Shown: piece by piece, positions 23,985 through 31,035 of the stretch
Layout: each line of letters starts with the position of its first letter
Position numbering within the stretch: the first letter of the stretch is position 1
DNA from: Anaerolineales bacterium
Lineage (GTDB): Bacteria; Chloroflexota; Anaerolineae; Anaerolineales; Villigracilaceae
Reading direction: 5' to 3'
NCBI GenBank assembly: GCA_016789225.1
Contig: JAEURI010000168.1
Coordinates: forward strand, 1-39,309
Length of the DNA: 39,309 nucleotides
Translations under genes and position numbers: made by a program
The notes under the pieces: model-generated
Told to the model about the DNA's origin: nothing
Database searches by the model: none
Seen by the model: the letters and a program-made list of their open reading frames with translations, nothing else

Positions 23985-25286
23985 TTACTTCTTCAACGCG
24001 TTCAAGCCTTCCATCAACCTCTTGAACGCGCCTTCCGTTCTTTCAACAGGTGTGGCATAAGAGAAGCGCACCCAGTCACCGCCGAAGGGAGAGAAGAAGG
24101 CGCCAGGCACAACAGCAACGCCGTGGTTTTCAGCAAGGTACTGACCCAGTTGTTCGGTATCGGCCCAGCCTTTGGCTTTGATGAACTCACCCACGTTCAT
24201 GAAGGCGTAATAACCTTTGCCGAGGATGTGTTGAAGTCCGCTATCGGCGAGGAGCTTTTTCAAGGCAACGCGGCTGGCGTTGGTCGGTTCGATGATGGTC
24301 TTGGCAGCTTCGGAGAATCCCATTTCGTAGGCGGCCATGGCAACGGCCAATGAATAGAAGGCGGGGATCACGCCATGCGAGGCGCGCGCGACGATGAACT
24401 TGATGACGTTCTCGTCCGCGATGAGGTGACAGTTACGAATGTTCGACCCACCCAGTGATTTGGTGATGCCGTCGAGGAACATGATGCGCTTGCGTTCTTC
24501 GGCGGTGAAATTCTTGAGGAAAGAATTCAAATCCATTGGTGATTCGTCGGTGACGTAGTGATACATCCAGTCGAAGAGCACGAAGGCCACGCCCGCTTCA
24601 AGTGCGGCTTTGGCGAGCGAGACTTGCTTTTCGACGGCGATGGTCAGGCCGGTGGGATTATCGGGATTGGTGATGACAATGCCTGCGATCTTGCGTCCTT
24701 TTGATTCGGCGAACTTCACGCTGTCGCGGATCGCTTCTTCGGAATAGGCCCAGCCTTGAGCCGGGTCGCCGGGAGCCCAGAGCACATTTGCGCCCACGCC
24801 GTACGGACCCCAGTTGTAGGAAATCCACGGCACGCGTGAGACCATGATGAGATCGCCCTGGCGTCCGTGACCGAGGGCCATCATAGCCTGATAAGCCTTG
24901 ACCAGCGCATCACGTCCGCCCGTGGTAGCGAGTACATTGGCAGGCCCCCAACCGGATGAGGCGTCTAACTTCCAATATTGCTCAATGACAGACTTGCGAT
25001 AGGCGTCGGTGCCGAACGGCATATCGTAGGCCGTACCATGCTCCAGTTGGAGTTGAAGCGCGCGCTCCAAAATAAATTTTGGGGTACCAGGCAGTGAAGC
25101 GCCTCCATCTCCCTGAGAGGCGTCAAAGATCTTCGCGCCAGGATTCTTCTCCACGTATACCTTCAACGACTTGTTGATGAGGAACATACGAGAGGGTGGG
25201 ATATCTGCCATCTGTTTAAGGTGGTCGCTGACCGGGACAAGGTTTTTCTCGTCCACAGCGAAAACGGGGGTGGTGTTGGAAATCAT
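23985..25286 (-). CDS. PLP-dependent aminotransferase, class I/II
   Basis: A 433-residue fold-type I aminotransferase. The PLP lysine is Lys276 in LDGITKSLGG, the NPDNPTG motif is at 207-213, and Asp239 (FVLFDWMYHYV) binds the pyridine nitrogen. The N-terminal helix region (PVSDHLKQMADIPPSRMFLI) differs from the common AspC type, which points to a separate subgroup, so the substrate is not predicted. AAAGGAG lies 7 nt before the ATG. The leader upstream holds a Trp-rich peptide, a terminator and an inverted repeat. The GCS/M20 fusion gene follows at 100 bases and probably shares the transcript. Confidence 0.85.
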   Translation of the reverse strand: MISNTTPVFAVDEKNLVPVSDHLKQMADIPPSRMFLINKSLKVYVEKNPGAKIFDASQGDGGASLPGTPKFILERALQLQLEHGTAYDMPFGTDAYRKSVIEQYWKLDASSGWGPANVLATTGGRDALVKAYQAMMALGHGRQGDLIMVSRVPWISYNWGPYGVGANVLWAPGDPAQGWAYSEEAIRDSVKFAESKGRKIAGIVITNPDNPTGLTIAVEKQVSLAKAALEAGVAFVLFDWMYHYVTDESPMDLNSFLKNFTAEERKRIMFLDGITKSLGGSNIRNCHLIADENVIKFIVARASHGVIPAFYSLAVAMAAYEMGFSEAAKTIIEPTNASRVALKKLLADSGLQHILGKGYYAFMNVGEFIKAKGWADTEQLGQYLAENHGVAVVPGAFFSPFGGDWVRFSYATPVERTEGAFKRLMEGLNALKK

Positions 25287-25304
25287 GAGAGCTCCTTTGT
25301 TATG

Positions 25305-25347
25305 TCTAAAGGTTTTGCGAAGTCCTCGCAGAAGGGAAACCTTTAGA
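25305..25347. repeat. Nested inverted repeat in the aminotransferase 5' region
   Basis: TCTAAAGGTTT (25305-25315) pairs perfectly with AAACCTTTAGA (25337-25347), and the loop contains a second stem TGCGA/TCGCA. It lies between the terminator and the ribosome binding site of the aminotransferase on the minus strand. It could be a REP-type repeat or an RNA element. No second copy is present in this window. Confidence 0.55.
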
Positions 25348-25363
25348 GACTTTTGATTAAGAA

Positions 25364-25450
25364 AAATGCCCCGAAGTTTCGGGGCATTTGGTGTATCTAG
25401 CGGGTGCGAACCTGTTCCTGTTCACCTGACAGCCACCAATGCCCCGAAAC
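25364..25450 (-). promoter_or_regulatory. Putative transcription attenuator (leader pairing plus intrinsic terminator)
   Basis: On the minus strand an intrinsic terminator (25389-25364: AAATGCCCCGAA/TTCGGGGCATTT, then TTTTTCTT) follows the leader peptide. Its 5' arm, extended to 25393-25376, is complementary over 17 positions, with one bulged base, to 25450-25434, which is the part of the leader ORF that holds the two Trp codons. The two pairings exclude each other, as in attenuators. Which amino acid state gives read-through is not clear, since a ribosome stalled at the Trp codons would cover the antiterminator segment. Confidence 0.55.
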
Positions 25451-25507
25451 CACATAAGTGGTACGAGTGATATTGGTATTGTCATTGTGATTGTACAGGT
25501 TGAACAT
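25397..25507 (-). CDS. Leader peptide with tandem Trp codons, 36 aa
   Basis: A short reading frame too small for routine gene calling. The peptide begins MFNLYNHNDN and has YVVSGHWWLSGEQEQ near the end, with Trp24 and Trp25 on adjacent TGG codons and a TAG stop 4 bases before the extended terminator stem. The start codon lies 8 nt after a TATGCT -10 box with a 17-bp spacer to TTGACG, so it is predicted to be leaderless. An in-frame upstream ATG at 25537 would lie within the promoter. The layout (promoter, short peptide with a tandem rare codon, terminator, structural gene) is that of a transcription attenuator. It could also be a small functional protein or chance, but the combined signals make a leader likely. 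Confidence 0.6.
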   Translation of the reverse strand: MFNLYNHNDNTNITRTTYVVSGHWWLSGEQEQVRTR

Positions 25508-25515
25508 TGCGCGCA

Positions 25516-25544
25516 AGCATACCACCGGGATATACATGCGTCAA
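25516..25544 (-). promoter_or_regulatory. Promoter of the aminotransferase leader
   Basis: TTGACG (-35, 25544-25539), a 17-bp spacer and TATGCT (-10, 25521-25516), on the minus strand. The predicted start is next to the ATG at 25507. Confidence 0.65.
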
Positions 25545-25550
25545 GAAGAA

Positions 25551-25865
25551 TTATTGCGCTGAACCATGCCCTCCCGCCACGCGGAATTCGCTTCCGCTTG
25601 GCGCACCAACAAGGATGGGCAGCGCTTCGGCGATCAGCGCCCGGACATGTTTACTGCGTAAAGAGGCATCGTGCGCCTCCTTATCGTTCCACATTTCATA
25701 CACCCAAACATCGTCTGCATTGTTGATGTCCTCAAGAACAATATATGCCCTGCACCCCTGCATCGAGGCGACCAATGTAGACGCCCGCAACAGAATATCA
25801 ACCAACACATCGCGCTTTCCGGTTTGGGCGGTAAGTTTTCCCGTCAGTGCATACATCAATGGCAT
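25551..25865 (-). CDS. Antibiotic biosynthesis monooxygenase (ABM) domain protein
   Basis: A 104-residue single ABM domain, a ferredoxin-like fold that forms dimers and is used by quinol monooxygenases, heme-degrading enzymes and many proteins of unknown activity. Fold marks are MYALTGKLTAQTGKRDVLVD (first beta strand and helix), ASMQGCRAYIVLED, and VWVYEMWNDKEAHDASLRS. It is the last gene of a four-gene minus-strand run with gaps of only 1 to 8 bases. The activity is not predictable from the domain. Confidence 0.8.
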   Translation of the reverse strand: MPLMYALTGKLTAQTGKRDVLVDILLRASTLVASMQGCRAYIVLEDINNADDVWVYEMWNDKEAHDASLRSKHVRALIAEALPILVGAPSGSEFRVAGGHGSAQ

Positions 25866-25868
25866 ATA

Positions 25869-26171
25869 TCACTTTCTCATCAAGGCAACACTATAGGGAT
25901 ATAAAACAGCGGTCATCACTCCGCCTGCAACAGCCGGGTCATTCTCCATGATCGCGCGGGCCGCAGGTTCATCCTCAGCCTCGAAGATCGCAATACCAAA
26001 TGTGGACTCATCATTATTCTGTGTCCTTCCGACGAGGATCATCACACCTTTATTCGTCAGGTCGGTCAGATATGCAAAATGCCGCGAGACCGTTTCTGCT
26101 TCCTCGGGGGTCGGTCCTTCCGCCACCATACCAAGGCGCGTGGGCTTGAGAAAATATAAATATTGGTTCAA
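25869..26171 (-). CDS. YciI-like (YCII) domain protein
   Basis: A 100-residue small dimeric alpha/beta protein of the YCII family. It begins NQYLYFLKPTRLGMV; SRHFAYLTDLTNKGVMILVG and GIAIFEAEDEPAARAIMEND follow the family pattern (helix with His, then the FEAEDEEAAR..ME.DP strand and helix). I chose TTG 26171 because GAGGA from the end of the previous gene sits at the right distance. A GTG at 26219 would overlap the previous gene by nearly 50 bases. Such proteins are often enzymes or ligand binders of unclear role. Confidence 0.75.
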   Translation of the reverse strand: MNQYLYFLKPTRLGMVAEGPTPEEAETVSRHFAYLTDLTNKGVMILVGRTQNNDESTFGIAIFEAEDEPAARAIMENDPAVAGGVMTAVLYPYSVALMRK

Positions 26172-26172
26172 G

Positions 26173-26460
26173 TTAATTCCTCGCGCTTTCGAGTAACTGC
26201 CGCCTGGAACCCGGCACACGGCGAATCTCTCCCCGCATCTCCAGGTCCAGTTTGACCGTGGTGTAGTACCACATCACCGAGCCGTCGAATTTGCCATTCA
26301 ATTGCTCTCTCACCTGGGCGGCAAGCTCGCTAAAGGTTATTCGCCCGCAGCGATGCACAATGCCCAAGATAGTCTTTCGCATCACATCATATTTTGTTTT
26401 ATCGATCCGCACTCCCATTTTGTCTTCATCGGGATGCAGCGTCTGAAATAATTCACTCAT
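26173..26460 (-). CDS. DUF6958-like small protein
   Basis: A 95-residue soluble protein. YDVMRKTILGIV, ITFSELAAQVREQL, SVMWYYTTVKLDLEMRGEI and RVPGSRRQ match my memory of a small family of helical, winged-helix-like proteins (DUF6958). The ordered layout suggests a nucleic-acid- or ligand-binding role, but none is shown. It starts 8 bases after the VOC gene's stop, and the YciI-like gene begins 1 base after its own stop, so these are tightly packed. Confidence 0.6.
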   Translation of the reverse strand: MSELFQTLHPDEDKMGVRIDKTKYDVMRKTILGIVHRCGRITFSELAAQVREQLNGKFDGSVMWYYTTVKLDLEMRGEIRRVPGSRRQLLESARN

Positions 26461-26468
26461 GGGGTCCT

Positions 26469-26831
26469 CTACTTTTTCATGCCCGTATAAAGAGCAAGTA
26501 CATTCCCGGTTGGGTCCTGAAAGATGCCGAACCAGCCATTGCCGGGAATCTCTGCTTTTTCATGCAACACTTTACCGCCCAATTCCGACACCCTCTCCAG
26601 GTCTTCATCAATATCGTCGCTGGCAATATAGATCAATACCTGCCCGACCGGATTCTCCGGCGACACTTCCGTAAATCCGCCATACTCATCCCCATCCCCT
26701 GCCTCGAACATGGTGTAATTCATCTCAGGCATGGGCTGGATCTTCCAACCGAATAATTCCTGATAGAACTGACCGGCGGCATCGACATTGGCAGCGGGAA
26801 TCTCAACATGGACAATATTTCGCTTGGACAT
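26469..26831 (-). CDS. VOC family protein (glyoxalase/dioxygenase fold)
   Basis: A 120-residue vicinal-oxygen-chelate protein. VHVEIPAANVDAAGQFYQEL at the start carries the first metal-ligand position (His), AGDGDEYGGFT and QVLIYIASDDIDEDLERVSE the middle, and FGIFQDPTGNVLALYTG the end, where the canonical Glu is replaced by Ala. It is close to the group labelled lactoylglutathione-lyase-like or bleomycin-resistance-like, of unknown substrate. AAGGAG lies 8 nt before the ATG. It is the first gene of a four-gene operon behind a strong promoter. Confidence 0.8.
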   Translation of the reverse strand: MSKRNIVHVEIPAANVDAAGQFYQELFGWKIQPMPEMNYTMFEAGDGDEYGGFTEVSPENPVGQVLIYIASDDIDEDLERVSELGGKVLHEKAEIPGNGWFGIFQDPTGNVLALYTGMKK

Positions 26832-26863
26832 GACATACTCCTTCTGAATGGGCTTGTCCTAAT

Positions 26864-26892
26864 ATTTTAGAACAAATTTTCTATTTTTTCAA
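26864..26892 (-). promoter_or_regulatory. Promoter of the VOC-DUF6958-YciI-ABM operon
   Basis: On the minus strand TTGAAA (-35, 26892-26887), a 17-bp spacer and TAAAAT (-10, 26869-26864) lie 33 bases before the VOC start codon. Confidence 0.65.
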
Positions 26893-26970
26893 CCCTACCA
26901 AGGGACTATTTTTGTACCGCAACCTGAAAGTTGCGACTCGCAAAATGAACTTTGCAGCACGGCTTAAATC

Positions 26971-27010
26971 AAAACAGGCCAGGACGAATCAATTCGACCT
27001 GGCCTGTTTT
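26971..27010. terminator. Intrinsic terminator after the lipoprotein gene
   Basis: A 13-bp stem AAAACAGGCCAGG/CCTGGCCTGTTTT with an inner CGAAT/ATTCG stem, 10 bases after the minus-strand stop. It has T-runs on both sides. The rest of 26893-26970 holds only short hairpins. Confidence 0.8.
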
Positions 27011-27020
27011 ACTATATCCT

Positions 27021-28787
27021 TTATGGGCTTGGCCTCAGCTCACAAGCATCCGCCGGTTCATTCCACTGACACATCGTATTCGCCACACAAGGTGACTCGG
27101 TGGTAATCGGCGCACAGACCTTGTCTTCGACCTCGGAACACTTGAAGGTTTGGATACGAACAGTGACACAGCCCGTGCCGCCCAGGGCTTCTTCATATAC
27201 AGGCACACAAGCCTGCGAGTTGACATCAAAAGTAAAGCCAGGCGCACAGCCAGGGAAGGCTGCGCCCGCCGCAGGCTGACAACACTGGAAACCGTCGTTA
27301 TATGTATAACCCACCGCACAACCTGCATAGGTTTGCTGGGCAAGAGTTGGGTTATCAATGCCAAACGGCGCGTCGGCCTGACCATTGGGTGGAGCGCACA
27401 TCCCGGCCAGGTCGTCGAAGTACAAGCCGATCGGGCAGGAGCCATCCGCTCCAGGGCCGACGGCGCAGACTTGCTGGTCGCCGCGTTGGACGGTCACGTA
27501 GCCGAGCGGGCAGCCGCCTGCCGCGGGTTGTGCAAGGATCGGGGTGTAGGAACAGGCCCCAGTAGCAGGGTCGAGCGTATATCCCGCATCACAAGCCGGG
27601 TTCAGACCGCTCACATCCGCTTGATTCGTACAGGCCGGGTTGCAGACCACCACTTCATTGGTCGATTCAATTCCGCGCGGGCCGCGACACACCAACGTGC
27701 GTAAACCACCTTCCACTCTTTCCTCACATTGGATGCGCGTGCCGCGTTCCTCCCAGGTGGCTCCAAAGGAGATTTGCGCCACGCCATAGCCATCCCCATT
27801 TTGGCAATATTGATTTGTGACCGTGCCTTGCGGAAGTTCGCAGGAGGTGGACGGCGAAACCTGATTAGCAGGAACCTGCGCCGTCAACTGACAATAGGGT
27901 GCAAACGGCTGAGGAGCATTCACCGCACAGCGAAAACCTGTATCGCGGCGGCTGTCACCGGGTTCATCAAAGCGGCGAATGGCCGAGGCTGCCTGCTCCA
28001 ATTCGGATTCAAAGGACGTGCCGCGCACGCCGCGGTATTGACCGCTGGCCGGGCCGGTCGGGTTCGCCGCCGGGGATTGGGCGTAGTAATTCGCATCGTA
28101 AAAATCGAAGACCCATTCGAAGACGTTGCCTGCCATGTCGTACAGCCCAAACGGACTCTTGCCCGCCGCATACGCATTGACATTGGTAGTGCGTCCGTAA
28201 CAATTGGCAAAATTCAACAGGTCGCAAGAAGGCTCGGTGTTACCCCACGGATAGGCATTTGCATTCGAGCCGCGTGCGGCTTTTTCCCATTGCGCCTCGC
28301 TGGGCAGGTTTCCCTGAATCCAAGCACAATAAGCCTGAGCCTGATCCCAGTTCACACCCACAACCGGATGGCTGGCATATTCCGGGTTGGTGAAAACCGG
28401 TCCGCCTAATTCCTGCGTCGGCTGGGAACAAACGCCCGCTTTTACACACTGGTCGTACATACGGTTCGTGACCTTGGTCTGCTGCATCCAATACGCATCA
28501 AGTGAGACACTGTGCGCAGAAGCGCCTTCGCCCATCGAAAAATCACCCGCAGGGATGTATATCAACGTACTGCCATCCACCCATTTGATCGTCTCGCCGC
28601 TTTGCGGACCTCCAAGCGTCACCGGTGCAAGTTGCTGGCTGGGAGCTGCCGTCGGCGCCTCGGTGGCGGGGGAATCTGTCGCTGTCACCACAACTGTCAC
28701 GATCTCCGGCGTCGGAGTCCCACAGGACGCCAGCACAAAGATAAATGACAGGGTCAGCGCAAAGAGCATGTTTCGAACGTTTTTCAT
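27021..28787 (-). CDS. Lipoprotein with FGE-sulfatase (SUMF1-like) domain and Cys-rich tail
   Basis: A 588-residue secreted lipoprotein. The signal peptide ends in the lipobox LASC with Cys22, followed by a Thr/Pro-rich linker. Residues about 75-290 form the FGE-sulfatase fold (IPAGDFSMGEG, then HPVVGVNWDQAQAYCAW, then LPSEAQWEKAARG and GLYDMAGNVFEWV, ending DTGFRCA). The paired active-site cysteines of true formylglycine-generating enzyme are absent from the RGTSFESELEQAASAIRRF stretch, so it is probably a binding or structural version. Residues about 295-588 hold some 29 cysteines in repeats such as PACTNQ, CDAGYTLDPATGAC and CAVGYTYNDGFQCC, likely disulfide-bonded, ending with a CMxCQWNE-like motif. 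It has AAAGGAG before ATG 28787. The function of the Cys-rich half is unknown. Confidence 0.85.
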   Translation of the reverse strand: MKNVRNMLFALTLSFIFVLASCGTPTPEIVTVVVTATDSPATEAPTAAPSQQLAPVTLGGPQSGETIKWVDGSTLIYIPAGDFSMGEGASAHSVSLDAYWMQQTKVTNRMYDQCVKAGVCSQPTQELGGPVFTNPEYASHPVVGVNWDQAQAYCAWIQGNLPSEAQWEKAARGSNANAYPWGNTEPSCDLLNFANCYGRTTNVNAYAAGKSPFGLYDMAGNVFEWVFDFYDANYYAQSPAANPTGPASGQYRGVRGTSFESELEQAASAIRRFDEPGDSRRDTGFRCAVNAPQPFAPYCQLTAQVPANQVSPSTSCELPQGTVTNQYCQNGDGYGVAQISFGATWEERGTRIQCEERVEGGLRTLVCRGPRGIESTNEVVVCNPACTNQADVSGLNPACDAGYTLDPATGACSYTPILAQPAAGGCPLGYVTVQRGDQQVCAVGPGADGSCPIGLYFDDLAGMCAPPNGQADAPFGIDNPTLAQQTYAGCAVGYTYNDGFQCCQPAAGAAFPGCAPGFTFDVNSQACVPVYEEALGGTGCVTVRIQTFKCSEVEDKVCAPITTESPCVANTMCQWNEPADACELRPSP

Positions 28788-28838
28788 TCAAACTCCTTTT
28801 CTGCCCAAAAGCAGTGCAAGTATTATAAAAGAAAAAGC

Positions 28839-28863
28839 GCCCGCCCGTTTTTTACGGGCGGGC
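28839..28863 (-). terminator. Intrinsic terminator after the acyl-CoA synthetase gene
   Basis: GCCCGCCCGT/ACGGGCGGGC with a 5-nt loop, followed on the minus strand by GCTTTTTCTTTT. A TATAAT at 28827-28822 directly behind it is a possible -10 box for the lipoprotein gene. Confidence 0.8.
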
Positions 28864-28895
28864 TGCAATGAATCTTTTATTGTGTACTCATAAAA

Positions 28896-30851
28896 CTATT
28901 TTGCGTTTCTGATCTCCTCCACTGCTGCCGGGTTCACCAGCGACGAGGTGTCGCCCAACTCTAACCCCAAATATGCCGCGCGAATCATGCGCCGCATCAC
29001 CTTGGCATTGCGCGTCTTGGGCAGGTCTGAAACAAAGAGGATGGCTTTCGGCGCGAGCGGCTTGCCCATCTCTGCCACAACCATTTCTTGCAATTCCTGA
29101 CGAAGAGCCGCGCCTCGTTCCACGCCGGGGCCTGTCACTGCAAAAAGGACCAGTTCACTCCCCTTGACCTCGTGAGGCACACCGATCGCTGCCGCTTCCA
29201 CGATCGATTCATGCCGCACAAGGATCGACTCCACCTCGGCCGGCCCGAGCCGTTTGCCCGCAATTTTTATCGTATCGTCCGAACGGCCCAGGATGTACCA
29301 CAAACCGTCGTTATCAATGGCAGCGAAATCGCCATGCACCCAAACATTCTCCCAACGCGACCAGTACGTTTCGAGATAGCGGCCTTGATCCTTCCAAAAC
29401 CCGCGCGTCATACCGATCCACGGCGCTTTGATGACCAGCTCGCCCACCGCATTCCGCACGGACTTGCCGTTTTCATCCACCACATCCGCATCCATGCCCG
29501 GGCAGGCTGCCGAAAACGCGCACGGCTTGAGCGGCATGAGCGGATTGCCCATCACGATGCCGCCGGAGATTTCGGTCCCGCCGGAATAATTGACAATGGG
29601 AATTCGCCCCCCACCGACTTTGTCAAACAACCACATCCACGGATCCGGATTCCAGGGCTCGCCTGTGGATGCAAAGCACTTCAACGAAGATAAATCGTGT
29701 TTTTTGAAATACGCATCCCCATGCGGGATCAACGAACGAATGAGAGTCGGTGAAACACCCATCTGGTTGATCTTGTGCTTTTCTGCCAGTTCCCACAAAC
29801 GATTCGGGGCCGGGAAATCCGGCGCGCCATCGTACAGGAACATTGTCGCACCCAAAAGCAAACTGCCGAACACCTGCCACGGCCCCATCATCCAACCCAT
29901 ATCGGTCATCCAATAGATGACATCACCACGATGCACATCCGTACCGAAAGCCATATCCTGCGCCGCTTTGACCGGGAATCCGCAATGGGTGTGCAGTGCG
30001 CCTTTGGGCTTGCCCGTCGTACCGGAGGTGTAAATAATCATCAATGGGTCTTCGGCACTGGTCACTTCGGTCTCGGCCTCATTGCTTTGTCTGAAGACCA
30101 ACTCGTGCCACCAATGGTCTCTTCCTGCTTTCATCTTGATTTCCTGCCCGGTCCGCTTCAACACGATCATATGTTTCAAGGTGGGAATCCCCTCCGCCGC
30201 CTCATCCGCAATGGATTTCATCTCCACCGCTTTCCCGCGCCGGAAGGCTCCATCTGCGGCGAAGAGCGCTTTCGCGTCCGCGTCGACCATACGCGAGACG
30301 ATGGCACCCGCCCCATAGCCAGAGAACAAGGGCAGGATGATTCCCCCGATCTTGGCAATTGCCAATAACGCGATCACGATCTCCGGCGTCATCGGCATGA
30401 AAATGCCCACGGCATCGCCTTTTCCCAACCCTAACGAACGTAAGGCATTCGCCGCCTTGTTGACTTCTTCATACAACTCGCGGTATGTCAAACTTCGGGT
30501 GTTTCCCTCTTCTCCCTCAAATACCACTGCCAACTGATCACTCTTTACTGACAACCGGTACTTATCCACACAATTATGGACGATGTTCATCCTCCCACCC
30601 AGACACCATTTTGGGAATTGAATCCCACCGGAGAGATCAACCACCTTTGAATACGGCTCGTAAAACTGAACATCCAAAAATTTCAAGACCGCATCCGTAA
30701 ACCAGGCCACATCGTCCGTTGACCTTTTCATCAGCTCGTTAAAATCTGCAACTTCGTGCTGACGCATAAACGCCGTCAGGTTGGCGTGTTCAATGCCTTC
30801 CGGGTTTGGCCTCCAAACGATCTCGCCGCCGAAGGTAAATTGTTCGGTCAT
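28896..30851 (-). CDS. Acyl-CoA synthetase, acetyl-CoA synthetase-like
   Basis: A 651-residue member of the AMP-forming ligases that makes an acyl-CoA from acid, ATP and CoA. Family marks are the ACS-type N-terminal part, the P-loop-like YTSGTTGKPKG (274-284), SGGTEISGG (adenine-binding), ILGRSDDTIKIAGKRLGPAE (hinge and A8), and the catalytic lysine Lys617 in TRNAKVMRR. The larger N-terminal half is closer to acetyl/propionyl-CoA and acetoacetyl-CoA synthetases than to long-chain ligases. I chose ATG 30851; ATG 30857 is equally possible (AGAGGAG lies in front of both). The longer frame to 31043 overlaps the divergent gene's start and is not expected to be used. The substrate is not certain. 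Confidence 0.9.
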   Translation of the reverse strand: MTEQFTFGGEIVWRPNPEGIEHANLTAFMRQHEVADFNELMKRSTDDVAWFTDAVLKFLDVQFYEPYSKVVDLSGGIQFPKWCLGGRMNIVHNCVDKYRLSVKSDQLAVVFEGEEGNTRSLTYRELYEEVNKAANALRSLGLGKGDAVGIFMPMTPEIVIALLAIAKIGGIILPLFSGYGAGAIVSRMVDADAKALFAADGAFRRGKAVEMKSIADEAAEGIPTLKHMIVLKRTGQEIKMKAGRDHWWHELVFRQSNEAETEVTSAEDPLMIIYTSGTTGKPKGALHTHCGFPVKAAQDMAFGTDVHRGDVIYWMTDMGWMMGPWQVFGSLLLGATMFLYDGAPDFPAPNRLWELAEKHKINQMGVSPTLIRSLIPHGDAYFKKHDLSSLKCFASTGEPWNPDPWMWLFDKVGGGRIPIVNYSGGTEISGGIVMGNPLMPLKPCAFSAACPGMDADVVDENGKSVRNAVGELVIKAPWIGMTRGFWKDQGRYLETYWSRWENVWVHGDFAAIDNDGLWYILGRSDDTIKIAGKRLGPAEVESILVRHESIVEAAAIGVPHEVKGSELVLFAVTGPGVERGAALRQELQEMVVAEMGKPLAPKAILFVSDLPKTRNAKVMRRMIRAAYLGLELGDTSSLVNPAAVEEIRNAK

Positions 30852-31001
30852 GGGCATCCATCTCCTCTGGGTTGAATTTGTCGATTCTACCGCAAACAAA
30901 AGGCAGGCTTCGCAAGTTCTACTTGCAACCATCCAAAAGCAGAGCTTCTGGAGCCCATAATATAGTACGAATGTAAGGCTGGGACTTGCAAGGGCCAAGC
31001 G

Positions 31002-31007
31002 TATAAT
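31002..31007 (+). promoter_or_regulatory. -10 box upstream of the zinc-ribbon gene
   Basis: A consensus TATAAT 28 bases before ATG 31036. No clear -35. GGAGG is the ribosome binding site. Confidence 0.4.
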
Positions 31008-31035
31008 TTGTTCATTGCTAATTGGAGGTTGTGCC

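Noticed and set aside
25505..25537. Longer version of the leader peptide from ATG 25537 (46 codons)
   Set aside because: The ATG lies between the -35 and -10 boxes, so it would not be in the transcript from that promoter.
25364..25560. T-box riboswitch ahead of the aminotransferase
   Set aside because: I find no T-box consensus and no stem I with a specifier loop; a leader peptide with its own start, Trp codons and stop explains the region better.
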